From Croceicoccus mobilis (lineage in GTDB: Bacteria; Pseudomonadota; Alphaproteobacteria; Sphingomonadales; Sphingomonadaceae), in NCBI RefSeq assembly GCF_001661965.1, contig NZ_LYWZ01000007.1, forward strand, positions 19,176-83,175: a stretch of DNA of 64,000 nucleotides. The letters are read 5' to 3'. Positions within the stretch are counted from its first letter, which is position 1. The number at the start of each line of letters is the position of its first letter. Shown here piece after piece: positions 16,406-27,000 of the stretch. The position numbers and the translations under genes are program-made. Under the pieces are notes generated by a model. It was not told where the DNA came from, ran no database searches, and worked only from the letters and a program-made list of their open reading frames with translations.

Positions 16406-16913
16406 GAAACGTCGGCTTAGTGCGCGGAGCAAAGTCCTCGCGATCGCTGCCCTTGGGATTGTGGTGACAGGTTATCTGTCGCTCAAGGAGTGGAGCGAGA
16501 CGCACGCGTTCATGATTAATGCGACAGAATCGCTGCCCAATTGGGGGTTTTTCGTCGAGAGCGGAAAGTTCCCGAAGAGGGGTGAATATGTCGTGTTCGA
16601 CCCCGGCCACGACCCGCTTACTGAAAAGTATTTCGGGAAGAATCCGTCTGCCTTTGCGAAGGTTGCATACGGCGTTCCGGGCGATGTGGTTACCCGTGAG
16701 GGACGAGATGTTCTCGTGAATGGCGAGATCGTGGCGCGCACGAAGCCGCTGACCCGCAAAGGCGATCCGCTTGCGCTGGGGCCGACTGGGGTCGTCCCTG
16801 ACGGATGCGTTTTTGCTGCAACGGAACACAAGGACGGGTTTGACAGCCGCTATGCGGCGATCGGCTTTGTTTGCCGTGACCGTCTCGTGGGAGTGGGGAG
16901 TCCGGTACTGTGA
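16389..16913 (+). CDS. S26-family signal peptidase (TraF-type of RP4 class)
   Basis: A 174-residue membrane-anchored peptidase from the ATG at 16389 (GGAGGGGGC just upstream). One transmembrane helix is followed by the S26 signatures: the serine in NATESLPNWGFF and the lysine in FAKVAYGVPGDVV, then YVVFDPGHDP and the C-terminal box. RP4 TraF of this family matures and cyclises pilin; in sphingomonad F-type regions it could process TraA or other exported Tra proteins. The symbol traF is avoided because the F-type TraF is encoded downstream. Confidence 0.87.
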   Translation: MFQRAEKRRLSARSKVLAIAALGIVVTGYLSLKEWSETHAFMINATESLPNWGFFVESGKFPKRGEYVVFDPGHDPLTEKYFGKNPSAFAKVAYGVPGDVVTREGRDVLVNGEIVARTKPLTRKGDPLALGPTGVVPDGCVFAATEHKDGFDSRYAAIGFVCRDRLVGVGSPVL

Positions 16914-17560
16914 GAAGCATCCTGATCGCGTGCGCTGCTGGTCTCATGTTGGGTCCTGTTGTGGCAGGAACAGAGCCAGCGCGGGCCGTGGACCACGGTC
17001 AGATGGGGCAGACTTGGCCTATTATCGAGCCGGATCTGATGTCCGTCATCAAGGCGAAGCTCGATGAGGCTCAGCGGACAGGCAAGATTGACGATCTGAA
17101 CCGCGAGTTCGCCAGAAAGGCTGAACAGCGAGTGATGCGCCCTGTCCCGGTTGCCGGAATTCGTGCCGCAGAGCAGGACCGAAGCTGGGAGTATGACCCG
17201 GCGATCGTCGTCGAGAACGACATTCGAGACCACAAGGGCAACCTGATCGCGGCTGCAGGCCAGAGGGTGAACCCCTTCGATACCGTCAGACTTACGAAGA
17301 AGCTGATTTTCATCAATGGCGACAGCCAGGCGGAGCTTGATTGGGCTATGGCGCGCGGGACAGAGCGTGATGCCAAGATCATTATGGTCAACGGTTCGCC
17401 CTTTGAGCAGATGAAGGCGCACAAGCGCCGCTTCTATTTCGATCAATCCGGCGTTCTGACGCAGCGTTTTGGCATCAGGCACACGCCGGCGCTTGTGGAG
17501 CAAGAGGGGCAGATCCTTCTGGTGTCCGAAAAGGCGATTCCACGGGGGAAATCGTCATGA
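16910..17560 (+). CDS. traW: Conjugal transfer protein TraW
   Basis: A 216-residue periplasmic protein starting with GTG in a GTGA overlap with the peptidase stop. A signal peptide ends near ARA. TraW motifs include DHGQMGQTWPIIEPDLM at the mature N-terminus, NPFDTVRLTKKLIFINGD in the middle and QSGVLTQRFGIRHTPALVEQEG near the end. It works with TrbC and TraU in pilus assembly. Confidence 0.9.
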   Translation: MRSILIACAAGLMLGPVVAGTEPARAVDHGQMGQTWPIIEPDLMSVIKAKLDEAQRTGKIDDLNREFARKAEQRVMRPVPVAGIRAAEQDRSWEYDPAIVVENDIRDHKGNLIAAAGQRVNPFDTVRLTKKLIFINGDSQAELDWAMARGTERDAKIIMVNGSPFEQMKAHKRRFYFDQSGVLTQRFGIRHTPALVEQEGQILLVSEKAIPRGKSS

Positions 17561-17844
17561 TCGTCGAGAAGCTGAAGGATCTCGCTCCGGTCCCGTTGGC
17601 CGCTCCGGAGAGCCGGCAGCTCCTCGCAGCGAGGAAGCGGGTTATTTGGGCTGGCGGAGCGCTTGCCGTGTTGGTCGGGTTTTTTCCGATCCTTCATGCG
17701 CTCGCTGGCGTTTATGCTGTGGCAGCTGTGGTGGCTGCCGGGGTGTTCGCGGCGATCCAGGTTCCGATCTGGGCGCGCGCGAAGAATGCCGCGGATGACG
17801 AGTACCTCTTCAGGGATCGAGGAGGTGATGATGCGCAGGATTAG
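17557..17844 (+). CDS. Small membrane protein between traW and traU, unknown
   Basis: A 95-residue protein starting in an ATGA overlap with traW and overlapping the traU start. A basic N-terminus precedes one long or two short hydrophobic helices (about 31-68, WAGGALAVLVGFFPILHALAGVYAVAAVVAAGVFAAI), then an acidic tail. No homologue was recognised in F. Tight coupling suggests a transfer accessory role in this lineage. Confidence 0.6.
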   Translation: MIVEKLKDLAPVPLAAPESRQLLAARKRVIWAGGALAVLVGFFPILHALAGVYAVAAVVAAGVFAAIQVPIWARAKNAADDEYLFRDRGGDDAQD

Positions 17845-18856
17845 GGTCTTGCTGGCGTGTCTGGCGCTTTGGGCATTTGGTGGAGTTGCTTCTGCTCAGA
17901 CGTTGCCGGAGGCTACGGGCGGCCGGTGTACGGGGAGTTTCGTCAATCCGATTACGGATGTTTGCTGGGGCTGCATGTTTCCACTGTCCGTTGGCGCGTT
18001 GAAGATCTGGCCGTCCAGTCGGGCCGACACGAAGAATCCGACGTTGCCGATTTGTGCCTGCGGGTCGCCTATTCCGCGGATCGGCATCGCGGTAGGCTTT
18101 TGGGAGCCGGTGCGGCTCATCGATGTGACCACGCGTCCGTTCTGCTTTCCGAACCTGGGCGGCGTAAAGCTTGATCCCGGGTTCAACATCGGCGGTGGCT
18201 ATGCGTCAGGCCCTTCCCAGATCGGGGGGAAGGGCCAGAGTACGGCGAAGTATCACGTTCACTATTACATCTATCCTCTTCTCTACTGGTTGGAGATTCT
18301 GACCGATTTCATCTGCTTCGAGCAAAGCTCTTTCGATGTTGCCTACATCACGGAGATTGATCCGCTTTGGCAGGATGACGAGCTCACGACGATCCTGAAC
18401 CCGGAGGCGGCGATCTTTGCCAATCCGCTCGCACAGGCCGCCTGTGCTGCCGACTGTGTCGCAGCGACGGCCAAATTGCCTCTTGATGAGCTGTTTTGGT
18501 GCTCAGGTTGCCAGGGTCCGATGTACCCGATGAACGGCAATGTCGGCGCCAATATCGGCATGAAACAGTCAGGCAGACTGGCGGCTGAGCGCATGGTCTA
18601 CAAGATGCACAGGACGGGCCTGGCTTACGGCACGATGGGAAGCAAGGGCCTTTGCAGCAAGTACCTGATGCCGGTCTTGAAGAAGAGCCAATATCGCCTG
18701 CAGCAGGTCAATCCGACACCGATGGTGAGCGGCCGCGAGTCTTGCTCGCCGATTGGAGCCACCACGATCTTGCCCAAGTCCGGACAGGTCTATCCGGTGA
18801 AGGGTGAGGACATGGGTTTCCTGTTGTGGCGTAAGCGCAATTGCTGCGTGTTCTGA
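17828..18856 (+). CDS. traU: Conjugal transfer protein TraU
   Basis: A roughly 342-residue exported, cysteine-rich protein. A GAGGAGG ribosome-binding site precedes two consecutive ATG codons (17828, 17831); either can be the start, whereas an upstream open extension is out of phase with any good site. The signal peptide ends VASAQ. TraU motifs include FVNPITDVCWGCMFPL, WEPVRLIDVTTRPFCFPNLGG and DFICFEQSSFDVAYITEIDPLWQDDELT. TraU is needed for DNA transfer after pilus formation. Confidence 0.92.
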   Translation: MMRRIRVLLACLALWAFGGVASAQTLPEATGGRCTGSFVNPITDVCWGCMFPLSVGALKIWPSSRADTKNPTLPICACGSPIPRIGIAVGFWEPVRLIDVTTRPFCFPNLGGVKLDPGFNIGGGYASGPSQIGGKGQSTAKYHVHYYIYPLLYWLEILTDFICFEQSSFDVAYITEIDPLWQDDELTTILNPEAAIFANPLAQAACAADCVAATAKLPLDELFWCSGCQGPMYPMNGNVGANIGMKQSGRLAAERMVYKMHRTGLAYGTMGSKGLCSKYLMPVLKKSQYRLQQVNPTPMVSGRESCSPIGATTILPKSGQVYPVKGEDMGFLLWRKRNCCVF

Positions 18857-18863
18857 GGAGAGG

Positions 18864-19601
18864 ATGATGAAGAAGTTTGTTGGTCCTCTCGTCGCGTTGC
18901 TCGGGTGCGGAGCATTCTCGGCTGTCCTTGCACAGAGTGTCGAAGGGCTCGATCTCGAGGCGATCGAGAAGCGTGCCGAGAGCAAGCTTGAAGAAGCGCA
19001 GGAGCTTTTCGATTTCGCGATCGCGAACGCTGAGCAGCATCAGGAGGCGGCTACAGAGGTCGTCGATAATGGATTTCAGGCTGCGCAGACTGTGGATGTG
19101 TCCCATATCGCAGGTCCGGACGGGGCGATCGATCTCGACGAGATGTTGGCTGGATCGCAGCAGGCGATGTCTGCCCCAAAGGGCGCGCCGCTTTTCATAG
19201 CATTCGCCTCGCTGTCTATGCCTGAGGATGCGCTGGCACGAATGATCGCCGATACGACCCGTGCGGGTGGCGTGATTGTGTTTCGGGGCTTTTCGGCCGG
19301 CAACCCGCAGGACTTCGTAACCGGGATCCAGAAGGTTGTGGATCAGCAGGGCGCCAGCAACGTGGCTATCGATCCTCGCCTGTTCCGGGCATTTGGTGTC
19401 GATCGTGTACCGACATATGTCGCGCTCTCTCGCGATTTCGAGCCGTGCGATCAGCTGGAATGCACGAGTCAGACGCCTCCGCACGATAAGTTGTCCGGCA
19501 ATGTTTCGGCAGAATATGCCCTGACGCTGTTCGCGGAAAAAGGCGGTCCTGGTGCGTCCGTTTCGACGGTGGCGCTGAAGAACCTCAAGCGAGGTGGCTG
19601 A
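18864..19601 (+). CDS. trbC: TrbC-family pilus assembly protein
   Basis: A 245-residue exported protein starting at 18864 behind GAGGAGAGG, seven bases after traU. The signal peptide ends AVLAQ. The C-terminal half is thioredoxin-like without a CXXC pair: APLFIAFASLSMPEDALARMI, then VVFRGF and the RAFGVDRVPTYVAL segment, as in F TrbC. It acts with TraW and TraU. The stop overlaps the traN start. Confidence 0.87.
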   Translation: MMKKFVGPLVALLGCGAFSAVLAQSVEGLDLEAIEKRAESKLEEAQELFDFAIANAEQHQEAATEVVDNGFQAAQTVDVSHIAGPDGAIDLDEMLAGSQQAMSAPKGAPLFIAFASLSMPEDALARMIADTTRAGGVIVFRGFSAGNPQDFVTGIQKVVDQQGASNVAIDPRLFRAFGVDRVPTYVALSRDFEPCDQLECTSQTPPHDKLSGNVSAEYALTLFAEKGGPGASVSTVALKNLKRGG

Positions 19602-21448
19602 TGCGCTGGGGGGCTTTTCTTGGGGTGATGTGCTTGTCGTTGGGGAGTGCTGCAGCACTCGCTCAAGCGACAATGGCGGACGGTCGTTCGGACGGTGAAG
19701 ACCTGGCTAAGGCCATTCGCGATGCCACTTCGGACAGTATCCTTGCTGATGGGGCAGAGGCTGGTGTTCCTGGCTATGCCGGGACGGATTTCGCGGAAAG
19801 CGCGATGGTCGACGATGTCGCCGCGCTCGATACTGCTGGTGAGTTACAGAGGTCTACCAATCCGACCTATTCCGTGGTGGTCGACACCACCCGGCCGCGG
19901 TTTGATCCGACAACGATAGATCTTTCGGCGGCCGACGCGATCGAGGATGATCCGGACGCGTATCTTGGCACCGGCTTTACGCTGGATGGCTCGACAGGTG
20001 AGTGCGAGGCATTGCCGGGAAGCGGAACCGGCGTCACCGAGTATTTCGAGAGCTGCAATGACGGGTCGGTGGTCGAGGAATTCCCGCTGACCTGTTCTGT
20101 GGTGGCGGTCGATAATTCGCAATATGGCTACACCTGCCAAGAGGTGCAGATCTACATTCCCGCGCACCGTGTTTGCGTCAAGCCGACGAGAGTTGGGTGC
20201 CAGGAATATGCCGACGTCCCCGAGCAAATAGTCGAGACCGTTAATTCGTGCGGTAACATCGATGCAAGCTGCACCGCAGGCGCGACGTCGACGACTGAGC
20301 TCGGCACTCATGAGACCTATGAATATTACGGCAAGCGCATTCCTCGAGACGTGAGAAGGATCTCGAAGCAGTATGTCTGCGATAGCGAGCATAGTACGTC
20401 GCCGGCTGTTGATTCAGCGATGGAATTTTTCACGGAATGGAGGCGCGTCTCTAAGACGGCCTATTACGTTCCAGACGGTCCTGCTTATCACATCCCCGCT
20501 GTAGCGGAGACTTATGACGGCCGTGTTGGCTCGGGTTCGTATACGATCGATGAGACCGACTGCCTCAACAAGACGGCGACCTTGCAATGTACGCAAAGCT
20601 CCCAGGTGTGTGTTGCCAATGATGCGTCGGGAACGTGCGTCGAATGGGAGCGGACCTATGATTGCACGCGTCGGGTCAGCAAGAACGATTGTTCGGTGCT
20701 GGACGCTCGGCCGGAATGCACGTTCGATCATCGCGAGTGTTTGAGCGAAGACGCTGACGGCACCTGCAATATCTACGACGAGTGGTATCGATGCACGACA
20801 GGCGAGCCGGTGGACCCGGATGCGGAGGAGTTCATCTGCAGCGGCGATCTGTACTGTCTCGATGGTGAATGCACAGAGATCGAGCGCGAGGCATCTACGG
20901 AATTCAAGGATGCAATGGTGGCCGTGCAGACGATGGGCGAGCTGCGCGATGATTTCGATCCGGATACGCTTCGGCTGTTTGGCGGTGAGAACCTGAAATG
21001 CACCAAAAAGCTTTTTGGGATCTCGAACTGTTGTTCAGGCAAAGGCGTCCCGCTCATCACGCCGTTCCTTTGCAGCGCGGAAGACCGCCTGGTTGATGAA
21101 AAGGACGATGCGGGTCTTTGCGCTTATGTCGGATCATATTGCTCGGACAAGGTGCTTGGCGTTTGCGTCACCAAGAAGCAGTCCTATTGCTGTTTTTCGA
21201 GCAAGCTGACGAGGATCCTGCAGGAGCAGGGGAGGGCTCAGCTTGGGCTCGATTTCGGAACGCCCAAAGAGACGACCTGCGAAGGTTTGACCGTCGAGCA
21301 GTTCCAGCAGCTCGACCTGTCCCTCATGGATTTCACCGAGGTCTATGAGGAGTTTACCGAAGCGGCAAAGCTCCCCGATGAAATTGAGGCGGGCATCCTG
21401 ATTCAGGAGCGCATTGCCGAATATTACAACCTTCACACCGCGCCATGA
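19601..21448 (+). CDS. traN: Conjugal transfer mating-pair protein TraN
   Basis: A 615-residue exported protein with an unusually high cysteine count (over 40), organised in repeated short Cys motifs such as CTQSSQVCVANDASGTCVEW and CTFDHRECLSEDADGTCNIY. The C-terminal TraN core contains NCCSGKGVPLITPFLC, the AYVGSYCSDKVLGVC segment and QSYCCFSSKLTRILQEQGR. TraN in the donor outer membrane stabilises mating pairs by contacting a recipient receptor. The variable N-terminal half presumably sets recipient specificity. It overlaps both trbC and the next gene. Confidence 0.9.
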   Translation: MRWGAFLGVMCLSLGSAAALAQATMADGRSDGEDLAKAIRDATSDSILADGAEAGVPGYAGTDFAESAMVDDVAALDTAGELQRSTNPTYSVVVDTTRPRFDPTTIDLSAADAIEDDPDAYLGTGFTLDGSTGECEALPGSGTGVTEYFESCNDGSVVEEFPLTCSVVAVDNSQYGYTCQEVQIYIPAHRVCVKPTRVGCQEYADVPEQIVETVNSCGNIDASCTAGATSTTELGTHETYEYYGKRIPRDVRRISKQYVCDSEHSTSPAVDSAMEFFTEWRRVSKTAYYVPDGPAYHIPAVAETYDGRVGSGSYTIDETDCLNKTATLQCTQSSQVCVANDASGTCVEWERTYDCTRRVSKNDCSVLDARPECTFDHRECLSEDADGTCNIYDEWYRCTTGEPVDPDAEEFICSGDLYCLDGECTEIEREASTEFKDAMVAVQTMGELRDDFDPDTLRLFGGENLKCTKKLFGISNCCSGKGVPLITPFLCSAEDRLVDEKDDAGLCAYVGSYCSDKVLGVCVTKKQSYCCFSSKLTRILQEQGRAQLGLDFGTPKETTCEGLTVEQFQQLDLSLMDFTEVYEEFTEAAKLPDEIEAGILIQERIAEYYNLHTAP

Positions 21449-21831
21449 GTAACGGAATGACAAACGTCGCAACCATCTATTGCGAGCATGATTTGCCCTC
21501 GATGACTGTGTTTGAGCTCGCGGTTGCCAGTGCGATCGGGCGGCAAGAGTTGAGCTCCAATCAGGATCTGATGGAGATCCTTGGGGACTGGTTCCAGAGG
21601 TCGGTAGACGACAGGGACGTTGTCTCCGCGCTGTCGAAAATGGAGCAGCAGGGCTGGGTCAGGCAAGCCGGCGAGACCCTCGTCGCTTATCGTCTGACCC
21701 CGATGGGGATCGACTATGTGACGACGCTTTATGGCGGCTGCATCAGGATGATCGACCGCGGTCTTGGCATTCTGAAGGTCTCTTTTCTTTTGCAGGCGCT
21801 CGAATTTCCGAAGGAGGAAGACAATGCTTAA
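21445..21831 (+). CDS. Winged-helix-like protein embedded between traN and traF
   Basis: A 128-residue cytoplasmic protein starting in an ATGA overlap with traN and ending inside traF. Residues about 20-85 read as a winged helix: FELAVASAIGRQELSSNQDLMEILGDWF, DRDVVSALSKMEQQGWVRQ, then AYRLTPMGIDYVTTLYGG, close to PadR-like or other small DNA-binding proteins. It has no signal peptide although its neighbours encode exported proteins. F has no regulator in this position. It may feed back on tra expression; that is inferred. Confidence 0.65.
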   Translation: MSNGMTNVATIYCEHDLPSMTVFELAVASAIGRQELSSNQDLMEILGDWFQRSVDDRDVVSALSKMEQQGWVRQAGETLVAYRLTPMGIDYVTTLYGGCIRMIDRGLGILKVSFLLQALEFPKEEDNA

Positions 21832-22627
21832 ACGATCATTCCTGGCGGCCGGTGCAGTGTCTGTCGTCCTTGCGTCGGTTGTTCCGGCGGTTTCGCTGGC
21901 TCAGTCGCGACCCTCCGAACGCGATCAGTTTTACTGCGAAGAGCGTCAGCTCGGAAGCTGGTTCTATTGCGATCCGGAAAAGGCGAAGCCGACTGAGGCT
22001 GTTGCCCAGGTCGAGCCGGTGAGTGCCATGAAGAGGATGGCGGCGATCACGGAGGAGCTCGATGAACTGAAGGCGAGGGCGGTACTCGAACCGACCACCG
22101 AGAACATCACCTCCTACATCAAGTTTCAGCGTCAGCAGTTGGATCGGGCCTCGACCTTTGCCGACGTGTGGAGCCGCACGGTCTGGCAGAATCCGGAGCT
22201 GGACTACACGCTGCAGCGCCCTGTTAACACGTTGGGCAAGCAGACATGGATGGAGGGCCGGAAGGCGGAGCAGGCATCAACGATGCAGATGCTCTCGGAG
22301 CGCTACGGCTTGTTCTATTTCTATTCGTCGAATTGTGCGGCGTGCAGAGTGTTCAGCCCGATCATCAGAGCGCTTTCGGATCAGTACAACCTCGAAGTTC
22401 TACCAGTTTCGATGGACGGCGGGCCGAACGAGGCATTTCCGAACTTTGTGACCGATTCCGGCCAGTACCAACGCATGGGCCTGCAGGGCAGTACGGTGCC
22501 GGCGCTGGTCCTGTTTGACACGCACACGAAGCAGCCGATCCCCATCGGATATGGGCTGATGGCAGCCGACGAGGTGATGCAGCGCATTTACTACCTTACG
22601 GAACTCGAACCGGGGAGCGATTACTGA
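21824..22627 (+). CDS. traF: F-type TraF, thioredoxin-like pilus assembly protein
   Basis: A 267-residue periplasmic protein with a signal peptide ending VSLAQ, the TraF N-terminal segment (FYCEERQLGSWFYCDPEKAKP) and a C-terminal thioredoxin-like domain. The active-site region reads YFYSSNCAACRVFSPIIRAL, so it retains a CAAC pair, followed by GSTVPALVLFDT as the cis-proline loop. TraF helps assemble the pilus together with TraH. Confidence 0.9.
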   Translation: MLKRSFLAAGAVSVVLASVVPAVSLAQSRPSERDQFYCEERQLGSWFYCDPEKAKPTEAVAQVEPVSAMKRMAAITEELDELKARAVLEPTTENITSYIKFQRQQLDRASTFADVWSRTVWQNPELDYTLQRPVNTLGKQTWMEGRKAEQASTMQMLSERYGLFYFYSSNCAACRVFSPIIRALSDQYNLEVLPVSMDGGPNEAFPNFVTDSGQYQRMGLQGSTVPALVLFDTHTKQPIPIGYGLMAADEVMQRIYYLTELEPGSDY

Positions 22628-24066
22628 TGACAAAGCAGATGAAGTTTCGTCCGAGAATTCGTCGGATTGTCGGTGTCGCACTTTCCGCCCTTGCCTGCGG
22701 TTCGATGGCGGCGACGCCGGCGTATGCGAATGTGGAAGGCGAGCTGAATTCGTTTTTTAACGAAATGGGCGTTGCGGGGAATGTGACGGGCCCGAGCGCC
22801 TATCAGGGCCAGGCAGCAGGCTATTACACGGGCGGTGGAATCTGGAGCAGGTTCCCGCAGAAATCGGTGAGCCCGGTCAACATCCAGCTTCCGTCGGCGA
22901 AGGCTGGTTGCGGTGGCATCGACCTTTTCACGGGGAGCTTCTCTTTCATCAACTCGGACGAGATCGTGTCGATGATGAAGGCTGTCGCTAACAATGCTCT
23001 CGGCTTCGCGTTCCAACTGGCGATCAAGTCGATCAGTCCGCAAATCTCCAACGTGATTGAGGAAATGTCGCAGAAGGCGCAGCAGCTCAATCAGTTCAAC
23101 ATGAATTCTTGCGAGATTGCTCAAGGCCTGGTTGGCGGGCTTTGGGGTAAGAACCAGGGTCGGGATTCTGAAGTCTGTAAGGCTATTGCGAACAGCCAGG
23201 GCTGGGCGACTGACTGGGCAAGATCGCGTCAAAATTGCAACGCCGGTGGCGAGCGCGAGTCGACGATCGCCAAAAACACCGACGCGACGATCCCGGCAAA
23301 GAGCTACAATTACACCTGGGACATGCTGAAGCAGAATTATCCGTCAATGGATAAGGAGTTCCGCGAGTACCTGATGAGCCTTGTCGGAACGGTAATTTAC
23401 ATCCGCCCCGCGACCGATGCTGACAGCGCCACTTACAGCTTCAAAGGTGTCGGCGATAAGGCGCTTTTGACGGCTCTGATCGACGGGACCGGAAGCACCA
23501 CCACTCAGATGCTCAATTGCCCTGATGATGATTGCCTTACCCCAACTATGAAGAACCTGAACGTCTCGACGACCATCGCGCTGAAAACGCGGGTCTATAA
23601 TATGCTCGTTACGATCCACGGTAAGATCAGGACTGACAGCGCGCTCGATGGCAACGAGATCGGTCTTCTCGGCGCGACGAGTCTTCCTCTCTACAAGATC
23701 ATGACAGTCTCGGCGGCTTCTGAGTTCGGCGGAATGTCGGATTCAGATCTTCAGATGCTCGCGGAGGTCGTTGCTGTCGACATGGTCGAGACGATCGCCG
23801 ACGTTTTCTACGGGTATGTTCGTGCCGGGCAGGGCACGTTCCATAATGCGGACGAGGAAACGCTCGGCCAGTGGCGCGATCAGATCAGCAGCGTTCGTGA
23901 TGCCCTCAAGGGATACGGCGAAAACACGTCGCAGCGGATGGCGCGAACTCAGGTGTTCCTCGATCGAACGGTTTTTCTGGAACGTACCATCAGAAACCGC
24001 CTGTCCCCGCAAATGTCAGCAGCCCTCTCGTTTAGCACAGCCATGAGCAAGCAGGGCGTTCAGTAA
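22627..24066 (+). CDS. traH: Conjugal transfer protein TraH
   Basis: A 479-residue exported protein. The signal sequence ends near AYA. TraH landmarks include GGGIWSRFPQKSVSPVNIQL, AGCGGIDLFTGSFSFINSDE and the ISPQISNVIEEMSQKAQQLNQFNMNSCEIAQGLVGG block. It is an outer-membrane-associated pilus assembly factor. The start codon shares a base with the traF stop (TGATG). The C-terminus is helical. Confidence 0.92.
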   Translation: MTKQMKFRPRIRRIVGVALSALACGSMAATPAYANVEGELNSFFNEMGVAGNVTGPSAYQGQAAGYYTGGGIWSRFPQKSVSPVNIQLPSAKAGCGGIDLFTGSFSFINSDEIVSMMKAVANNALGFAFQLAIKSISPQISNVIEEMSQKAQQLNQFNMNSCEIAQGLVGGLWGKNQGRDSEVCKAIANSQGWATDWARSRQNCNAGGERESTIAKNTDATIPAKSYNYTWDMLKQNYPSMDKEFREYLMSLVGTVIYIRPATDADSATYSFKGVGDKALLTALIDGTGSTTTQMLNCPDDDCLTPTMKNLNVSTTIALKTRVYNMLVTIHGKIRTDSALDGNEIGLLGATSLPLYKIMTVSAASEFGGMSDSDLQMLAEVVAVDMVETIADVFYGYVRAGQGTFHNADEETLGQWRDQISSVRDALKGYGENTSQRMARTQVFLDRTVFLERTIRNRLSPQMSAALSFSTAMSKQGVQ

Positions 24067-24076
24067 GGATCGAGCG

Positions 24077-27000
24077 ATGTTGGAGGTCTTCACGACTGGC
24101 GGCGGCGAATATATTGTCAACGTATTCAATGCTGTTGCAGCATGGACAGGGGGAGGGGGCTTTCGGTCCCTGCTCCGCGTCGTGATGGTTATGGGCTTGA
24201 TCTATGCCCTGCTTGTCGTGGCGTTCAGCATGAACTGGAGGGCGTGGCTTCACTGGTTCTTGGGCGCGACGCTGATGTATGGAGCATTGATCGTCCCGAC
24301 GACCAGCGTGAAGGTCACAGACAGACTGAACCCCAGCCTCGCTCCGGCTACCGTGGCCAACGTCCCGATTGGACTGGCCGCGATCGCTTCGGTTTCCAGC
24401 ACTGCGGGCGACTGGCTGACGAGGACCGCCGAGACCGTATTCGTGATGCCGGCGTCGCTCCAGCTGAGCAATAACGGGATGATCTATGGCGCGCGGCTGT
24501 GGGACAAGACCAGGGAGTATCAGATCAGGGATCCGCGCGTGCGCGCGAACACTACCGAGTACTTCAAGCAGTGCCTGTTCTACGACATCATGCTCGGGCA
24601 TGAGAATTTTGCGGATCTCGCCAATTCGAATGACATTATGACTGAGATGGGTGACGGTTCTCCAGCTCGAGGAATGAGGTGGCTGAATGCGTCAGGCGCC
24701 TCTACGTTTGTTACGTGTCAGACGGCCTATGGCTATCTGAAAAATACGGATTTGCCAGCTGAGACGGCTGCTCAATTGACGCGTGAGGGCAAGCGTTCAT
24801 TCCCGGGCCTATCTGACGCAGCGGCCAGGGCGAAGCTCGAAGCGGATCTTCCGGTGATCGGCGCAGCATTTCACGGATCGTCGCAGACGGCGTCACAGAT
24901 TTTCCAGCAAAGAGCGCTGACGGATGCGTTCCTCGAAGCCAGAGCCAATTTGAGCGGAGCAGACGGCGATACCTTCGCGATGCTGCGCGCTGAGGAACAG
25001 GCTCGAAACACCTATTCGTCGATCGCGCAGCAGGCGATGACCTGGGTGCCGTTGCTGAACATTGTTCTTACGGTCGTTTTCTATGCGATGTTCCCGGTCA
25101 TTTTTCCGCTGTTCTTGTTTCCAAAGACGGGGGTTACGGCGGTCAAGGGCTATTTCACAGGGTTTTTCTATCTCGCGGCGTGGGGACCGCTCTATGCGGT
25201 GCTTCATATGTTCATCATGGATCGGACGGCCGATGCGATGAATGCGGCAGCACCTGGCGGGATTACGATGGCGGGAATGGCGGGGATCGATGCGGTCAAT
25301 CAGGACACGGCGACGATCGCCGGGTTCTTGATGATGTCGATCCCTTTCCTCGCTGCAGGCATGGCTCGCGGAGCGATGGCTGTATCCACGCAGGCAACAT
25401 CGATGTTGGCGCCGGCACAATCGGCTGCTGAGGCTGCAGCTGTCGAGCGCACGACAGGGAATTATGCCTATGGCAATCTGAGCTATCAGAATGAAACCGG
25501 GAATGTTGTCCAGCGCAACCAGTGGAACACCGCACCCTCATTCAGTGGCGGTTTTGCGACGAGTCACTTCCGGCGGGATGATGGCATCGACAAATATGGG
25601 TTTGCGGACGGTGGTGAGGCCTATGATGCCGGTAGAGCAATTGGTCGCTTGGCGAATACCCCGACAGCGTCGAGTGGTTTCGGAGCGGAAGTCAGAGGCG
25701 TGCTTGCCCAAGGATACAATCATGTTCAGCAAGTGAGGCATGAAGAATCGATCAGCGCCGCTGCGACTGAAAGCCGCGGTAACGATTTGATATCGGCTGT
25801 TGAGCAGTCGCGTTCGTCCGGGTCCCAGACTGGCTCTGGTGTATCGAGTAGCTTGGCAAATGTTTATGAGGCAAGCAACGGTTTGTCGAACAATCTGCAG
25901 ACTCAGTTTGGCCTGCAGCAGCAAGATTCAGACAATATCTCAAGATCTTCGATCCTTTCCGGGAACGCGAGCGCATCGCTTGGGACACCCGGTGGTGCGT
26001 TGAACCCAGCCCAGCTGCGCCTTGGGGCGCAGGTAGCAGCTAACGCTCAACGTGCGACTGGCAGGACGATCACGGCTGAGGAGGGCTTCAGGGAGCTTTA
26101 TGGCTATGTCGAGCAACAAAGCTCGTCGATGAGGGCCCAACAGGTCCGCGATGATTTTGCTAGGACGACCGCCGGCAGCCAGGATAGCGAGGTGCAGCGC
26201 GCGAGCGAGCGTTGGTCAACGTCTTTGAGCGAAACGAGGACCGCGAGCGTGGCCTCTTCGAATGCTGAAGATAATTACGAACGCGTCTCCCGTGATGTTA
26301 GCAATTGGGAGAGCGAAGGGTTCACGATCAACCGTGATCTGAGCCGAGAGTTCACTGATTTCGAGACGGCCGAGCTTGCAAAGCCTGAAAACCGAATCCT
26401 CGCAGACACGGGATTGAGGCCCGGCATGGTTGTTCAGAATGCGCAGCAGGCCGCGGCCGAAAGCATCCTGATGCAGAGGTTCTCCGAGCAACGGTTGGAT
26501 CAGATTCGGGACGAGTTGGGGGTAGTTCCTGAAGCTCCATCGGTAGGGTTGGCACGACCTGGGGTCGGCGGACAGGCTGGCGTGATCGATTGGGTGACCG
26601 AGAGGTCGGGCGCGGTTCGTGGAGCTGGCCCAGACGTCGATGTTCGGTCCGCTGCCGGAAATGAATCGCTTCGGAAGGATGTAGAAGGACGTATTTCAGG
26701 TGGCGATGACTATGTCCTGGAAGGGGGGCGACAAATTCGGAGTGAGGGCGTTCCGCGATATCGACAGGCCAGAAATGTGCGCGATACCGTCGATAACAGG
26801 AATCATGCGACTCTGGGCGAGACGATGCCAATTGTGGACCGCACAGTGGCTCCTGTTGTCGGTGGAGTTATTGACGCAGCGCGCGGAGCGTTTGGAAAAG
26901 GCGAGGGAGGTCCGGGCGGGAGCCCGGATACCTTTCCCGGAGGACAAGGATCGCAGTGGGCGCGGGAACTAGGATTACCGGTTAAAGCCGGAGCCCGGAT

